The notes: generated by a model not told the origin, from the letters alone. Shown: positions 52,786 through 61,898, numbered from the stretch's first letter. The stretch: DNA of 64,000 nucleotides from CAIVAT01 sp964473485 (GCA_964473485.1 CAYYPH010000012.1:46995-110994), one strand, 5' to 3'. Made by a program: numbers and translations.

Positions 52786-54240
52786 ATGCGTTACAGAATT
52801 TTACTTATGGCGGCGATTCTCTGGGCCATGGAAGGCATTGCCCAGGTATCCCACTGGAACAACGGGGGTGGCAACCCGAAGAGGAACGGTCTCAGTTTTG
52901 TGAACGGCCCGGAAGCCGACACACTCCTTTGGCAGGACATTCCTGCCGGGATTTTCGGAATGCCCTGTTACATCGAGAGAGATAAGCTGGTCACCATGCG
53001 CTTCCTGGGCATGACCAATGCGCCGGTGGTCTGTTACGATCTTTTCACCGGAGAAAAACTGTGGCAGAAGGAGATCACCGGGCTCACCGGGAGATCCCTC
53101 CCCGTGGGCGTCCGTGACGGGCAGGTATACGTGGTCAGCCTGAAGGAATCACAGCACGATACGCTCTATGCCCTGGACCTGTCAAACGGGGAGAAGATCT
53201 GGACCAGCGATGTGACGGTGAACATTTACATCACCGCCAGTGTGAGTTTTACGGAGAACGGCGACCTGGTGACCGAACGGAATACTGGCATCAGCAGGAT
53301 CGATCATCAGACGGGTCAGCAGGTATGGAATTGTCCGGTGATCGGTTTTGTCGGAGGGTGCATGGAGGTGGCCGTCAATAACGACAACAACACCGGTTAT
53401 TGCATCGAGCAGGTCGGGGGCGTGCCCTATGTGGCCGCCATCGACCTGGTCACGGGGATCAAAAAATATCACCATATCCTGAATGAGATAAATCCCGGGG
53501 GAGGCCTTCAGCAGGCCCCTATCATGGTCGGGAACAACGGGGTTATCTATGCCCACAAGCAGGGCGATAACATCACAGCGCTCAGCGACGACGGCATGTC
53601 GCTGTCGTTGTTATGGGAGACCCCGATCACGGGGAACGCCCCTTTTTCGCATACCTGCACCGGGGCCGACGGCTCGGTATATGCCCCGTGCGGCGATCGG
53701 ATCATACGCATCGATCCGGCCAGCGGATCGATCCTTGATTCCTCCATGTCATTCTGCTCCAATCCCGATCTCTTCCAGCTGCGGCTTTCCGCCTCCCAGA
53801 ATAACCTGGTCTTCGCCACCAACGGGGAAAACAAGCTGGCCGTCTTTGATGCGGATCTCAACCTGCTGTGGTCCGAAACCATTCCCAACGTCAATACCAG
53901 CGGAGCAGCCATCGGATCGGATGGCGTGATCGCCGTGTCGGGAACCAACCTGGTAAGGGTCTACACGCCCTCCGTCAATGTGGGGATGCAGCAGGAAGCC
54001 GGCCGGCCGGGGCTGCTGGCGTACCCGGTTCCTTTCACGGATCAGTTCACCCTGTCCGTTTATGGCCCGCCGACCGGGTCCGAATTCCGGGTCTATGACC
54101 TGCGAGGGAACATCGTGAAACGCGGGGTTATTTCTTCGCGGCATACCCTGGTTGAAACACGTGACCTTCCCGAAGGGTGCTATTTCCTGCAGGTGGGAGA
54201 TCGGGGCAGGAAGATCCTGAAGACGGCTAGGACGCGATGA
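52786..54240 (+). CDS. T9SS-tailed PQQ-like propeller protein
   Basis: 484 residues with a signal peptide ending EGIAQ. The body has PQQ/PQQ-like blades: YDLFTGEKLWQKEITG, YALDLSNGEKIWTSDV, IDHQTGQQVWNCPVIG, LAVFDADLNLLWSETI. The Trp-docking pattern is that of BamB-like and PQQ-like propellers, without evidence for quinone binding. The T9SS tail is short (GLLAYPVPFTDQFTLSV), with YPVP in place of YPNP. It is exported; the function is likely binding. Confidence 0.88.
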   Translation: MRYRILLMAAILWAMEGIAQVSHWNNGGGNPKRNGLSFVNGPEADTLLWQDIPAGIFGMPCYIERDKLVTMRFLGMTNAPVVCYDLFTGEKLWQKEITGLTGRSLPVGVRDGQVYVVSLKESQHDTLYALDLSNGEKIWTSDVTVNIYITASVSFTENGDLVTERNTGISRIDHQTGQQVWNCPVIGFVGGCMEVAVNNDNNTGYCIEQVGGVPYVAAIDLVTGIKKYHHILNEINPGGGLQQAPIMVGNNGVIYAHKQGDNITALSDDGMSLSLLWETPITGNAPFSHTCTGADGSVYAPCGDRIIRIDPASGSILDSSMSFCSNPDLFQLRLSASQNNLVFATNGENKLAVFDADLNLLWSETIPNVNTSGAAIGSDGVIAVSGTNLVRVYTPSVNVGMQQEAGRPGLLAYPVPFTDQFTLSVYGPPTGSEFRVYDLRGNIVKRGVISSRHTLVETRDLPEGCYFLQVGDRGRKILKTARTR

Positions 54241-54351
54241 TGGATATGGCCGTTCGCTCTCATCAGGACCGGCATACCCAAGCCATCCGCCGGGCGAACC
54301 CTTACTCTTTGAATGCCCGTTTTGCCTATCTTTACAGGACGATTGACCACG

Positions 54352-55491
54352 ATGCACACAACGGGATTCATAACCCTAGGTAAGATCATCGGCAAAAAAA
54401 CAACACGGGTCCTGTCCGTGGTTTTCCTGCTGTCATGCACCTGTTGCCCGGCCCCGGCCGCCGAACGCGATACCGTGGTCCGAACCGGGTACACCGAAGC
54501 GGGATTGGTGCTGAACGCCGGAACGATCTTCGTCCATTCAGCCGATGTGGAAAACACTTCCGGCTCACGGCCGTTCGGGTTTGAGCTGGAGTGGGGCAAG
54601 CGGCTGCTTGGCGAGCCGGCCTGGCGGAACTGCCATTGCTACCCCTCGCGCGGGATCGTGCTGGGATACACCAATTACGACAACCGGGTGCTGGGATCGG
54701 GCCTGCACCTGGCCTATTTCATGGAATACCCGTTCCTGCCGTACGCAAAGGTGACCCCGGTGATCAGGGGGGCTGTGGGATTATCCTTCTCCAACCGTCC
54801 CTGGCATCCCGAAAAGAACCCGGCCAACCAGAGTTACAGCCTGCCGGTGAATGCATTCCTGCAGCTGCAGCTGGGGGTGGATGCCATGATCTTTCCATCG
54901 GGGATTCTTACCGCGAGGATTGGCTACAACCACATCTCGAACGGGGGAATCCGGCTGCCGAACAAAGGGATCAACTGGCCGACGGTCAGCCTGGGCTATG
55001 TTCACACGTTCGGTTATTACGATCCGCCGCGGCGGGCCAGGATCCCGCTCGAAAAATCAGAGAAACGCTGGCTGTACCGGATCGAGCTGTTCTCATCGCT
55101 GAGCACCCGCGAAATGGAGACAAGCCGCGTGCTCTGGATCTACGGCGCGATGTTCACCGCGGCGCGCAAGCTCAGCCGGCTCCACACCCTTACAGGTGCA
55201 GCCGAATGGCATTTCAGTGAACTGCTGCAGCACGAACTTGCGAAATCCGGATTGCCGGCCGGCGCCCACCGGGCCGCGATCCTGGCAGGGCACGACTTCC
55301 TGCTCGGCCGTTTCGTCTTTTCACAGCAAATAGGCGTTTACCTGTACGACCCGTCGCGGTTCAACGATCCCCTTTATCACCGGTGGACCCTGAACTACGT
55401 TCACCGGAGCGGATTTTCAGCAGGCGTCTCGCTGAAAGCGCACCGGCAGGTGGCCGAATTCACCGACATCAGGATCGGCTGGCAGTGGTGA
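54352..55491 (+). CDS. PagL-like lipid A 3-O-deacylase / acyloxyacyl hydrolase family
   Basis: About 379 residues from ATG 54352. An in-frame ATG at 54313 is upstream of a candidate -7 box (TATCTTTA, 54327-54334), so the later start is preferred. A signal peptide (ending PAPAAE) is followed by a two-barrel outer-membrane protein. The first half has PFGFELEWGKRLLG, YNHISNGGIRLPNKGINWPT, which fits the PagL H-x-S-N ... N-x-G active-site segment, the His and Ser being H and S of HISN. The second half repeats barrel strands. It would remove an acyl chain from lipid A in the outer membrane. The expected catalytic Glu was not located with certainty. Confidence 0.75.
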   Translation: MHTTGFITLGKIIGKKTTRVLSVVFLLSCTCCPAPAAERDTVVRTGYTEAGLVLNAGTIFVHSADVENTSGSRPFGFELEWGKRLLGEPAWRNCHCYPSRGIVLGYTNYDNRVLGSGLHLAYFMEYPFLPYAKVTPVIRGAVGLSFSNRPWHPEKNPANQSYSLPVNAFLQLQLGVDAMIFPSGILTARIGYNHISNGGIRLPNKGINWPTVSLGYVHTFGYYDPPRRARIPLEKSEKRWLYRIELFSSLSTREMETSRVLWIYGAMFTAARKLSRLHTLTGAAEWHFSELLQHELAKSGLPAGAHRAAILAGHDFLLGRFVFSQQIGVYLYDPSRFNDPLYHRWTLNYVHRSGFSAGVSLKAHRQVAEFTDIRIGWQW

Positions 55492-55513
55492 GAAAAAACC
55501 ATCACCCGGTCAA

Positions 55514-55879
55514 TTAAACATTCGGGACCTCCCGGCTCACGTCGATCCCGAAATCCTTCATGAGCTCAAACCCGTATTCCCGGATGCCGCTGATGACCGG
55601 GATGGCCCGTTTGCCCCGTTCGGTCATGGAATATTCGACCCTGGGCGGCACGACCGGGTAGACCTCCCGGTGGATGAACCCCTCCCCCTCCAGCTCCCGG
55701 AGGGATGATGTCAGCATTTTATGCGTGACCTTGGGCATCGTTTTTTTCAGTTCACCATACCGCATGGTCCTCTCCTTCAGCCTCCACAATATGGGCATCT
55801 TCCAGGTCCCGCCAATGCGGTCCATCACGAATTCGACCGGATTGTAATACAGTTTATGGTTGTAAAGAAATTCAGGCAT
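55514..55879 (-). CDS. HxlR-family transcriptional regulator
   Basis: 121 residues: a winged helix with YNPVEFVMDRIGGTWKMPIL, ELKKTMPKVTHKMLTSSLRE and PRVEYSMTERGKRAIPVI, the family signature; the usual N-terminal CP residues are replaced by YYNPVEF, so there is no redox Cys at that position. Divergent from the TMEM175 gene, with a GATACT/AGTATC inverted repeat in the shared upstream region that may be its operator. It probably controls the divergent channel and SDR genes. Confidence 0.93.
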   Translation of the reverse strand: MPEFLYNHKLYYNPVEFVMDRIGGTWKMPILWRLKERTMRYGELKKTMPKVTHKMLTSSLRELEGEGFIHREVYPVVPPRVEYSMTERGKRAIPVISGIREYGFELMKDFGIDVSREVPNV

Positions 55880-55901
55880 GTTATAATTGTTTGATAAACA
55901 A

Positions 55902-55925
55902 GATACTTTCTACATTGTTAGTATC
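55902..55925. promoter_or_regulatory. Candidate HxlR operator in the divergent region
   Basis: GATACT (55902-55907) and AGTATC (55920-55925) form an inverted repeat with 12 bases between. It lies between the hxlR ATG (55879) and the divergent -7 box at 55968. Confidence 0.45.
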
Positions 55926-55967
55926 TACCTTTTGTGTAAATATACCCACAAAAATAGTATTAAGCCG

Positions 55968-55975
55968 TAATTTTG
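55968..55975 (+). promoter_or_regulatory. -7 element TAATTTTG
   Basis: A perfect TAnnTTTG box 13 bases before the ATG at 55988, implying a short leader. Confidence 0.45.
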
Positions 55976-55987
55976 CAAAAACAAAAA

Positions 55988-56599
55988 ATGAAAACAACAT
56001 TCAGTAAAACCAGGGTGGAAGCCTTTTCCGACGGCATCTTTGCCATCATCGTCACCCTGCTCGTCCTGGAGATCAAGGTGCCGCACATCGGCGACCACGA
56101 TTCCGCCGCCGATCTGACCGCTTCGCTGTTCAAGCTGTTCCCAAAGTTCATCAGCTGGATCATTAGCTTCTTCACCGTGGCGGTCATCTGGGTGAACCAC
56201 CACAAGCTCTTCAAACAGTTCAGGCAGCTCGACCACGGTATTTTCTGGTGGAATGCCCTCCTGCTGCTCTGGACCTCTTTCATCCCGTTCCCGACCGCCG
56301 TGCTGGGCGACTACCCGGGCAACCCGGTTTCCGTAGTGCTCTACGGGCTGGTGATGGCCCTGATGGCCCTGAGCTTCACCCTCATGCGATGGCATGTGCT
56401 GCGCCATGCAGGGCTCCTCGAAGAGACGGTCAGCGTTCCGCTTTTCCGCAAAGGCACGGTTTTGTCGCTGATCTTCGGGCCGATGCTCTACCTCGCCGGG
56501 GTGGCCGGGTCACTGATCCATCCCTGGGTTTCCTTTGCCATCTACCTGGCGATACCCGTTTACTTTGTTTTTTCTGAAAAATCAAACCAACAAACCTGA
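55988..56599 (+). CDS. TMEM175-family (DUF1211) ion channel
   Basis: 203 residues from ATG 55988. TKTRVEAFSDGIFAIIVTLL is the TMEM175 helix-1 signature with the FSD motif that lines the potassium-selective pore. Six membrane segments are visible (ISWIISFFTVAVIWVNHHKL is the second repeat region). Bacterial TMEM175 proteins form potassium channels. It begins an apparent three-gene run with two SDR genes and is divergent from hxlR. A link between the channel and the SDR genes is not evident. Confidence 0.9.
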   Translation: MKTTFSKTRVEAFSDGIFAIIVTLLVLEIKVPHIGDHDSAADLTASLFKLFPKFISWIISFFTVAVIWVNHHKLFKQFRQLDHGIFWWNALLLLWTSFIPFPTAVLGDYPGNPVSVVLYGLVMALMALSFTLMRWHVLRHAGLLEETVSVPLFRKGTVLSLIFGPMLYLAGVAGSLIHPWVSFAIYLAIPVYFVFSEKSNQQT

Positions 56600-56605
56600 G
56601 ACACC

Positions 56606-57259
56606 ATGAAACTGATCGTTATCATTGGTGCAGGGCCCGGCATAAGCCAGGGCGTTGCACTGAAATTCGGGAAAGAGGGCTTCCGGGTGGCCCTGGTCGC
56701 ACGCTCCGGGGACAAACTGAAGCAGCTGGCCGATGAGCTGAAGCGTGAAGGCATCGAGGCCTTTTACGCGGTGGGTGATGTGGCCGACGAAGCCAGCCTC
56801 AACAAGGCGCTGTCGGAGATCAGGGAATCTGCCGGGCATGCCGACATGATCCTTTACAACGCAGCCGGGGTGAGCATCAAGGACATCCTTGAACAGGACT
56901 GGGAGACCATCAAATCGACCCTGGACATCTCGGCGGGTGGATATTTCAACCTGATGAAAGCGGTTTTGCCCCATTGCATGGCAAACAATGCCGGGAAACT
57001 GTTCGTCACGGGAGGCGGGTTTGCCCTGCAGGGCGACCCTCAATGGACCGCATTGAGCGTGGGGAAGGCAGCGCTCCGCAACCTGGTCCAGGCTTTTCAG
57101 AAACGGGTCGAAGGAACCGTCATTCACATCGCCCAGCTGACGGTTTGCGGCTATGTTACCCCGCAGGATGAAAAATACAACCCCGACGCGATCGCTGAAC
57201 AGTACTGGAAACTGTTCAACCAGGAGCCGGGAGCATTCGAGAATGAAATCATATACTAA
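56606..57259 (+). CDS. SDR-family oxidoreductase lacking the catalytic Tyr
   Basis: 217 residues with an N-terminal Rossmann start (IGAGPGISQGVALKFGKEGF), DVADE and YNAAG motifs. At the catalytic YxxxK the sequence reads LSVGKAALRNL, so Tyr is replaced by Leu while Lys remains. This form is known in a subset of short SDRs; classical oxidoreductase chemistry is therefore doubtful. It starts 7 bases after the channel gene and precedes a second, complete SDR by 18 bases. Confidence 0.87.
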   Translation: MKLIVIIGAGPGISQGVALKFGKEGFRVALVARSGDKLKQLADELKREGIEAFYAVGDVADEASLNKALSEIRESAGHADMILYNAAGVSIKDILEQDWETIKSTLDISAGGYFNLMKAVLPHCMANNAGKLFVTGGGFALQGDPQWTALSVGKAALRNLVQAFQKRVEGTVIHIAQLTVCGYVTPQDEKYNPDAIAEQYWKLFNQEPGAFENEIIY

Positions 57260-57277
57260 CAGCACTGCTGGTTAAAC

Positions 57278-58108
57278 ATGAAAACCATCGTTCTGACCGG
57301 GGCGACCTCCGGGATCGGGAAAGCTGTCACCCTGCAACTGCTCCGATCGGGGCACCGGGTCATTGCCGGTGCCAGGGACATGGAGAAAGCCGGGGCGGTT
57401 GCCGCTGAACTGAAAAGCACCTCTGCGAACGATGCTTTGTCATTCATCCGTTGCGACCTGGCGGATTTCGCGAGCGTGAAGGAATTTGCAGGTGCCATCA
57501 AAGCGGACTATCCTTCGGTGGATGTACTGGTCAACAACGCGGGGACCTGGGAGATGGCCTTTTCCCGGACTGCGGACGGGATCGAGACTAACCTCCAGGT
57601 CAACCACCTGGCCCCGATGCTGCTTACGCTTGAGCTGTTGCCGTTGCTCGAAAGATCAGGTAACGGCCGGATCGTCAACACCTCCTCCATGGCACACCGG
57701 CGGGATATGTATGATCTCGAAGACCCGGAATGGGCCCGGAAACCGTACGACGGCATTGCCACCTACTCGCAGTCGAAACTCTTCAACCTGCTCTTCTCGC
57801 TTCACCTCGAGAAACTCCTGGCCGGGAAAAGCACCACGGTCAATACCGTTCACCCGGGTTTTGTCAGGACGGACCTCTTCAGCAAGATGGGCGGAAGGAA
57901 CTGGGATGGTGTCCCGGATGCGGCTCACGGGGCGCGCAGCACGGTATATGCAGCGTTAAGCCTGGCCCTGGAAGGTGTTTCCGGAAAGTACTTTTACCTT
58001 GAACGCGAAGAACCGGCAGTGTCTGCGGCCGCACGCGATGAAGCACTGGCGGAAAAGCTCTGGCAGGTGAGCCTCGGCTACATTTCCAACCACCTGGCCG
58101 GTCTATAA
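57278..58108 (+). CDS. SDR-family oxidoreductase (retinol dehydrogenase-like)
   Basis: 276 residues with a complete classical SDR set: TGATSGIGKAV cofactor loop, CDLADF, NNAG, NTSSMAH and the catalytic YSQSK (Tyr and Lys four apart). The C-terminal HPGFVRTDLF and YFYLERE regions match the retinol dehydrogenase/WWOX-like branch. The substrate is unknown. Last gene of the channel-SDR run. Confidence 0.92.
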   Translation: MKTIVLTGATSGIGKAVTLQLLRSGHRVIAGARDMEKAGAVAAELKSTSANDALSFIRCDLADFASVKEFAGAIKADYPSVDVLVNNAGTWEMAFSRTADGIETNLQVNHLAPMLLTLELLPLLERSGNGRIVNTSSMAHRRDMYDLEDPEWARKPYDGIATYSQSKLFNLLFSLHLEKLLAGKSTTVNTVHPGFVRTDLFSKMGGRNWDGVPDAAHGARSTVYAALSLALEGVSGKYFYLEREEPAVSAAARDEALAEKLWQVSLGYISNHLAGL

Positions 58109-58112
58109 CCGG

Positions 58113-58541
58113 CTACTTTATGTTCCTGGAGAGGACCTCCAGCAGTTCTTTCAGGTAAAACGGCTTTGTAATGAAATCATCACAGCCGGCCTGGAGGGCT
58201 TTCTCGCACTCTTCAGGCGAGGCATGGGCCGTTTGGGCAATGATCCGGATGAACCGGCCGGGCTTCGACTCGACCTGGGCCACCCCGACGGCTGCCTGCT
58301 CGACAATGGCCAGGAATCGTTGTTCGCTCGCCAGCAGGTTTTCTTCAGCCCGTTTCCACACGGTGATGTCGATCATGGAGGTGAAGGCAAACGGCTGCCC
58401 GTTGATCTCCACCGGATCTGTATCGAGGATGATGAAATGCTTCTCACCCGATTTGCTTGTGATCTGCATCTCATTACCGGTCAATGTTCCTGCGTCCATA
58501 AACTGTGTGATTGACTCAGAATGTTGTTCATGACTGATCAT
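58113..58541 (-). pseudogene. PAS-receiver fragment of a hybrid histidine kinase (internal deletion)
   Basis: 142 residues. The first part is the end of a PAS/PAC domain (SKSGEKHFIILDTDPVEING, FTSMIDITVWKRAEENLLAS) and the start of another PAS (IVEQAAVGVAQVESKPGRFI). The frame then becomes the C-terminal half of a receiver domain (RIIAQTAHASPEECEKALQA, DDFITKPFYLKELL) with the conserved Lys of ITKP. The His-kinase core, ATPase domain and the phospho-Asp are missing, so an in-frame internal deletion is the simplest reading. No signalling activity is expected. Confidence 0.75.
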
Positions 58542-58936
58542 CTCATATCTGGTATCCCAATTTCTTCATTGTCATGGCTATTAATCCGTCATACCGGGGT
58601 AATCCGGTCAGCTAAAAACGATTTACAATTATTAAAACCTGATTAATTTGTCAAGTCCCCGGATCATTCGTGCAATAGAAGGTCATCCTCCACGTTTTGA
58701 AAATGCGCAATGACACTGTATTTTCTGCAGACCCGCCGGAAACAGGCAACATGAAAAAAAACATTTTTCCAGGCAACCATTTTCATGTGCATGCATCTAT
58801 CTCTATACAAACATGCAAAAACGATCAAGATCAACACTGATGGCAAACGGATACCTCCTTTTCTTTAACGGATCCTTAAAGATCGGACGCGATACCGAAA
58901 TGCGAAAACTGAGGTGAAACTAAACTCGAACCACAC
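58542..58936. other. 395-base gap with no recognised gene
   Basis: Contains only short frames of low quality. A minus-strand piece directly upstream of the kinase fragment could encode a few residues of the same decayed gene. No consensus -7 box was found for the gene at 58937. Confidence 0.4.
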
Positions 58937-60109
58937 ATGAAAAAGATCCTGTTAGTCCTGCTGGTATTTACCGCAGCAATGAGTGCCTGTAAAAAAGATG
59001 TCGCGACCGGTCCCGGCGCCGACAACCAGGCCGTAAACAATGGGCCGCCGCTCAAGGCAGCGTCCTACATCGAACAGAACTACCCCGACGCCGTCATTGT
59101 CTATTATACTACGGTTACCGGCTCCCTGGCCGGTTACCTGGTGACCCTCGACACCCGCGAAGAACTTGCCTTCAGCAAAGATGGCGAGTTTGTCGGGAAT
59201 GGCGAACGCTTCCATGGCGGTCACCATGGTGACACGACCAACTGCAACCCCGGGCACAGGGGGATCCCGATCGATTCGTTGCCTGCCGCCATTCCGGTCT
59301 ACGTGAATGTGAATTATCCGGGGTATGCGATCAGGCATGCGGCATACGACAGCCTTTGCCTGGAAGGGTCGGTGATACGGGTGATGCTTTTCAAGCCGGG
59401 ATCGGAACCGGTGAAACTCTGTTTTGATCCGTCCGGCAACTTTCTGCTGCGCGCCGAACGGTTGCCATATTCAACCATTCCCCAGGCAGTAAAGGATTAT
59501 ATCACGGCCAACTACACGGGTTTTACGCCCACGCACCGGGCCGAGAAACTTACCCTGGCCGATGCGTCGGTCCATTATTCCGTTTTTGTCTTCAGCTCCG
59601 CCTCCCGGAAGGTGGTGAGGGTTGACGCCGCCGGCACTTTCATCTGTGAGCAGGAAGGATTTCATCATGGAGGCGGGAATGGTGGCCCCGGCGGCGGGGG
59701 GAATCACGGTTGGGGCATCCCGGTGGATTCGCTTTCGGCAGCCGTTACCGGCTATATCTCCACCAATTACCCGGGTTACGTGATCCGGCATGCGCATTAC
59801 GACAGTCTTTGCCCGGAAGGCAGGGCCATCGTGACCGACCTCTTCCGGCCCGGATCAAAACCCGTCAGCCTCTTTTTCAGCCTTCAGGATCTCTTCCTGA
59901 TGCAGTCGGAAGGGATCCCTTACCATGACCTGCCCCGGGAGGTGAAAGACTATGTTTCGGGCTCCTATCCCGGCTATCATGCCGATCGGATGCCGCATAA
60001 ACTCACGCTTTCCGATAATTCTATCCAGTATCTCGTCGGGATAAGAAAAGTTCATTCCACGTTCCGGCTCCGGATCGATTCATCAGGCATGCTCGTCTGT
60101 GTTCAATAA
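58937..60109 (+). CDS. Lipoprotein with duplicated PepSY-like domains
   Basis: 390 residues. The signal has a lipobox (AAMSAC, Cys at about 18). Two copies of a region of about 135 residues follow the first 90 residues: the first with IPIDSLPAAIPVYVNVNYPG, HAAYDSLCLEG and LPYSTIPQAVKDYITANYTG, the second with IPVDSLSAAVTGYISTNYPG, HAHYDSLCPEG and IPYHDLPREVKDYVSGSYPG. The repeated AVxxYIxxNYPG units are PepSY-like, so four to five small PepSY-like modules are present. A His/Gly-rich linker (HHGGGNGGPGGGGNHG) separates the copies. Function unknown; inhibitor or metal-related roles are possible in this fold. Confidence 0.8.
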   Translation: MKKILLVLLVFTAAMSACKKDVATGPGADNQAVNNGPPLKAASYIEQNYPDAVIVYYTTVTGSLAGYLVTLDTREELAFSKDGEFVGNGERFHGGHHGDTTNCNPGHRGIPIDSLPAAIPVYVNVNYPGYAIRHAAYDSLCLEGSVIRVMLFKPGSEPVKLCFDPSGNFLLRAERLPYSTIPQAVKDYITANYTGFTPTHRAEKLTLADASVHYSVFVFSSASRKVVRVDAAGTFICEQEGFHHGGGNGGPGGGGNHGWGIPVDSLSAAVTGYISTNYPGYVIRHAHYDSLCPEGRAIVTDLFRPGSKPVSLFFSLQDLFLMQSEGIPYHDLPREVKDYVSGSYPGYHADRMPHKLTLSDNSIQYLVGIRKVHSTFRLRIDSSGMLVCVQ

Positions 60110-60133
60110 ACTATGGATATTTAGCGCCCACGC

Positions 60134-60163
60134 GGCCGGCCCCGGAAGGGCCGGCCTTTTTTT
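60134..60163 (+). terminator. Intrinsic terminator
   Basis: GGCCGGCCC, a 5-base loop, GGGCCGGCC and a run of seven Ts (60157-60163). It lies 25 bases after the PepSY-like gene stop. Confidence 0.85.
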
Positions 60164-60204
60164 ATCCTTCCCGCAGGCGCGATCGTCGTGAAAGTGCTTG
60201 ATCG

Positions 60205-61884
60205 TCACGGTATCATCCACTTCAGCACCTGGTGCGTTCCTTCGCTGGAGATCTCAACAAAATAGAGTCCCGGGGCCAATCCGGATGCATCGAGCCAGAC
60301 CGTGCCGCCGGTCTGCACGGTCGATTCCTGCCTTAACCGGAGCGGTTCCCCGAACGCATTCAGGACCCGGATGTTCACCCGCCCGGCGGATGGTTCTTGA
60401 AATTCAATCCACGAACCGGTGGCGGCAGGGTTGGGACGGAGTGTGACCGGCGTACCGGGGGCTTTCGTGTCAGGCACCGTAAGGGGCCCCAGCCTTCCCT
60501 CCAGGTCAATATTCTGGACATAGACGCTGCCGTATGGATAGGCCGGGAAATGCCGGTTCTCCCCCCAGGCGCCCACGTACATGCCGTTGGAACAGGAGGT
60601 CAGCATGGGATAATGCTTTACATTGGTAAATGCGGCGATCGGTTTGTGGGCCGGGGTCCACAGGGGGGCTCCCTGCTGACCGATCCGGGAGACCAGCAGG
60701 TTGTCGACGGTCAGCGTGTCGGTTCCGATGATGGTATCGTAGTAATGATCGGTCATGACCAGCACGTCGCCCGCCGGCGTGTACCTGACGGCGTAAACGG
60801 TATGGCCCTCCGTTTTGGAGTAGCCCATGAAAAGGATGCCGTCATCACCCCATTTTTTCTGCCCGTCGGCGGTGATCTTCTGCCCCGCCATCCCCAATTC
60901 GTAATGTTGCGGTTCGTAGGCGTGCTTCCCGGCCCAGAAGACAAAGGCTGCCTGGCCGTCGGGATCACAGGCCACATCGGGGTATTCGTGGTCATACGTG
61001 GTTCGGTGGACATTCGCCGCCACCCCGTTGACGGCCCAGCGCAGCTGGCCGTCGGGCGATAGGTACTGGAGGAAGATATCCTTGTACAGGGCTTCATACC
61101 GGGCATCGCTCCAGGTGATGAAGAGCCCGCCTACCTTGTCGCGGGCAACCTTCACGACGGTATGCTCGGGCATGAGGTAGGCGCTGTCGCCGTGGTCGCA
61201 GACGTTGGCAACCTGCGGCCAGACAGGCTGGCCCGATGCATCGTACCGCTGGGCGAGGATGTAGGTGTACCACCGCATGCCCAGTCCGGGTTTCAGCTGG
61301 CGCAGCCAGACCACGATGAAATCGTCGTCGCCGGTCGGAAATACCTGGGGGAACATGAAGGAGGAATCGGGTTGGACGATGGTCAGGGGCTTCGCCCACA
61401 ACCTTACGCCCGCCGGTGAGATCTACTGCATCCTGACCACCGTCTATTCGCTGTCGGAATCCGCATTGTACACGGCCATCCACGACACCAGGATGTTCCC
61501 CCTGCTCGTGACGGCCAGCCCGGGCGAAAAGGATTGGCAGCTGTTGGTGTCCATCCGCAGGCCGGCCGAATCCCAGGCGGATTTTCCGAGAGCGTTGTAT
61601 GCGTTGACATATACATGGCTGAAACCGTCGTTCGCCCGGATGTCTTCGAGCGCAACGATGGGGTTGCCGCTGCTATCGACGGTCAGGCCGTAACCGGTGA
61701 GGTAGGTCCGGCTCCTGTTGGCGTTGACCACGACCTGGGGAAAGGTGAATGATAAATCGGTATCGCAGGCGAAGGTGTTTACCGCGGGATTGGGAGACCA
61801 CTGGGCGCTGGTCCAGGCTGGCAGGAGGATTAACAACAGGTAAAAGGCTGATCTTTTAATAAAACGGTGAATAATGGGTTGCAT
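60205..61884 (-). pseudogene. T9SS-tailed secreted protein split by two in-frame TAG codons
   Basis: A single frame runs from ATG 61884 (signal peptide ending AWTSAQ) to 60205 with only two interruptions, TAG at 61444-61446 and TAG at 61423-61425, seven codons apart. On both sides the protein continues in the same style of repeat: SSGNPIVALEDIRANDGFSH before, and VRLWAKPLTIVQPDSSFMFP after. The end is a T9SS tail (VTLRPNPAATGSWIEF ... GLYFVEI). Both TAGs could come from CAG (Gln) by one C-to-T change. Other genes here (the adaptor at 6056, the protein at 46540) end with TAG, so genome-wide reassignment is unlikely. Either a recent pseudogene, readthrough, or sequencing error. Confidence 0.75.
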
Positions 61885-61890
61885 GATTTT

Positions 61891-61898
61891 CAAAGATA
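61891..61898 (-). promoter_or_regulatory. -7 element TATCTTTG
   Basis: On the minus strand a perfect TAnnTTTG box 7 bases before the ATG at 61884, implying an almost leaderless transcript. Confidence 0.4.

Noticed and set aside
54591..55220. Second frame of 209 codons inside the PagL-like gene
   Set aside because: Ala/Gly/Pro-rich composition and no start context; the PagL-like frame has signal peptide and motif support.
58664..58846. Minus-strand 60-codon frame in the gap upstream of the PepSY-like gene
   Set aside because: Cys/Arg/His-rich random composition, no promoter and no homology that I can see.
60205..61893. Genetic code with TAG as a sense codon
   Set aside because: Several clearly intact genes (stops at 6056, 34439, 40742 and 46540) end in TAG, so a global reassignment is not supported; only the local pair of TAGs remains odd.
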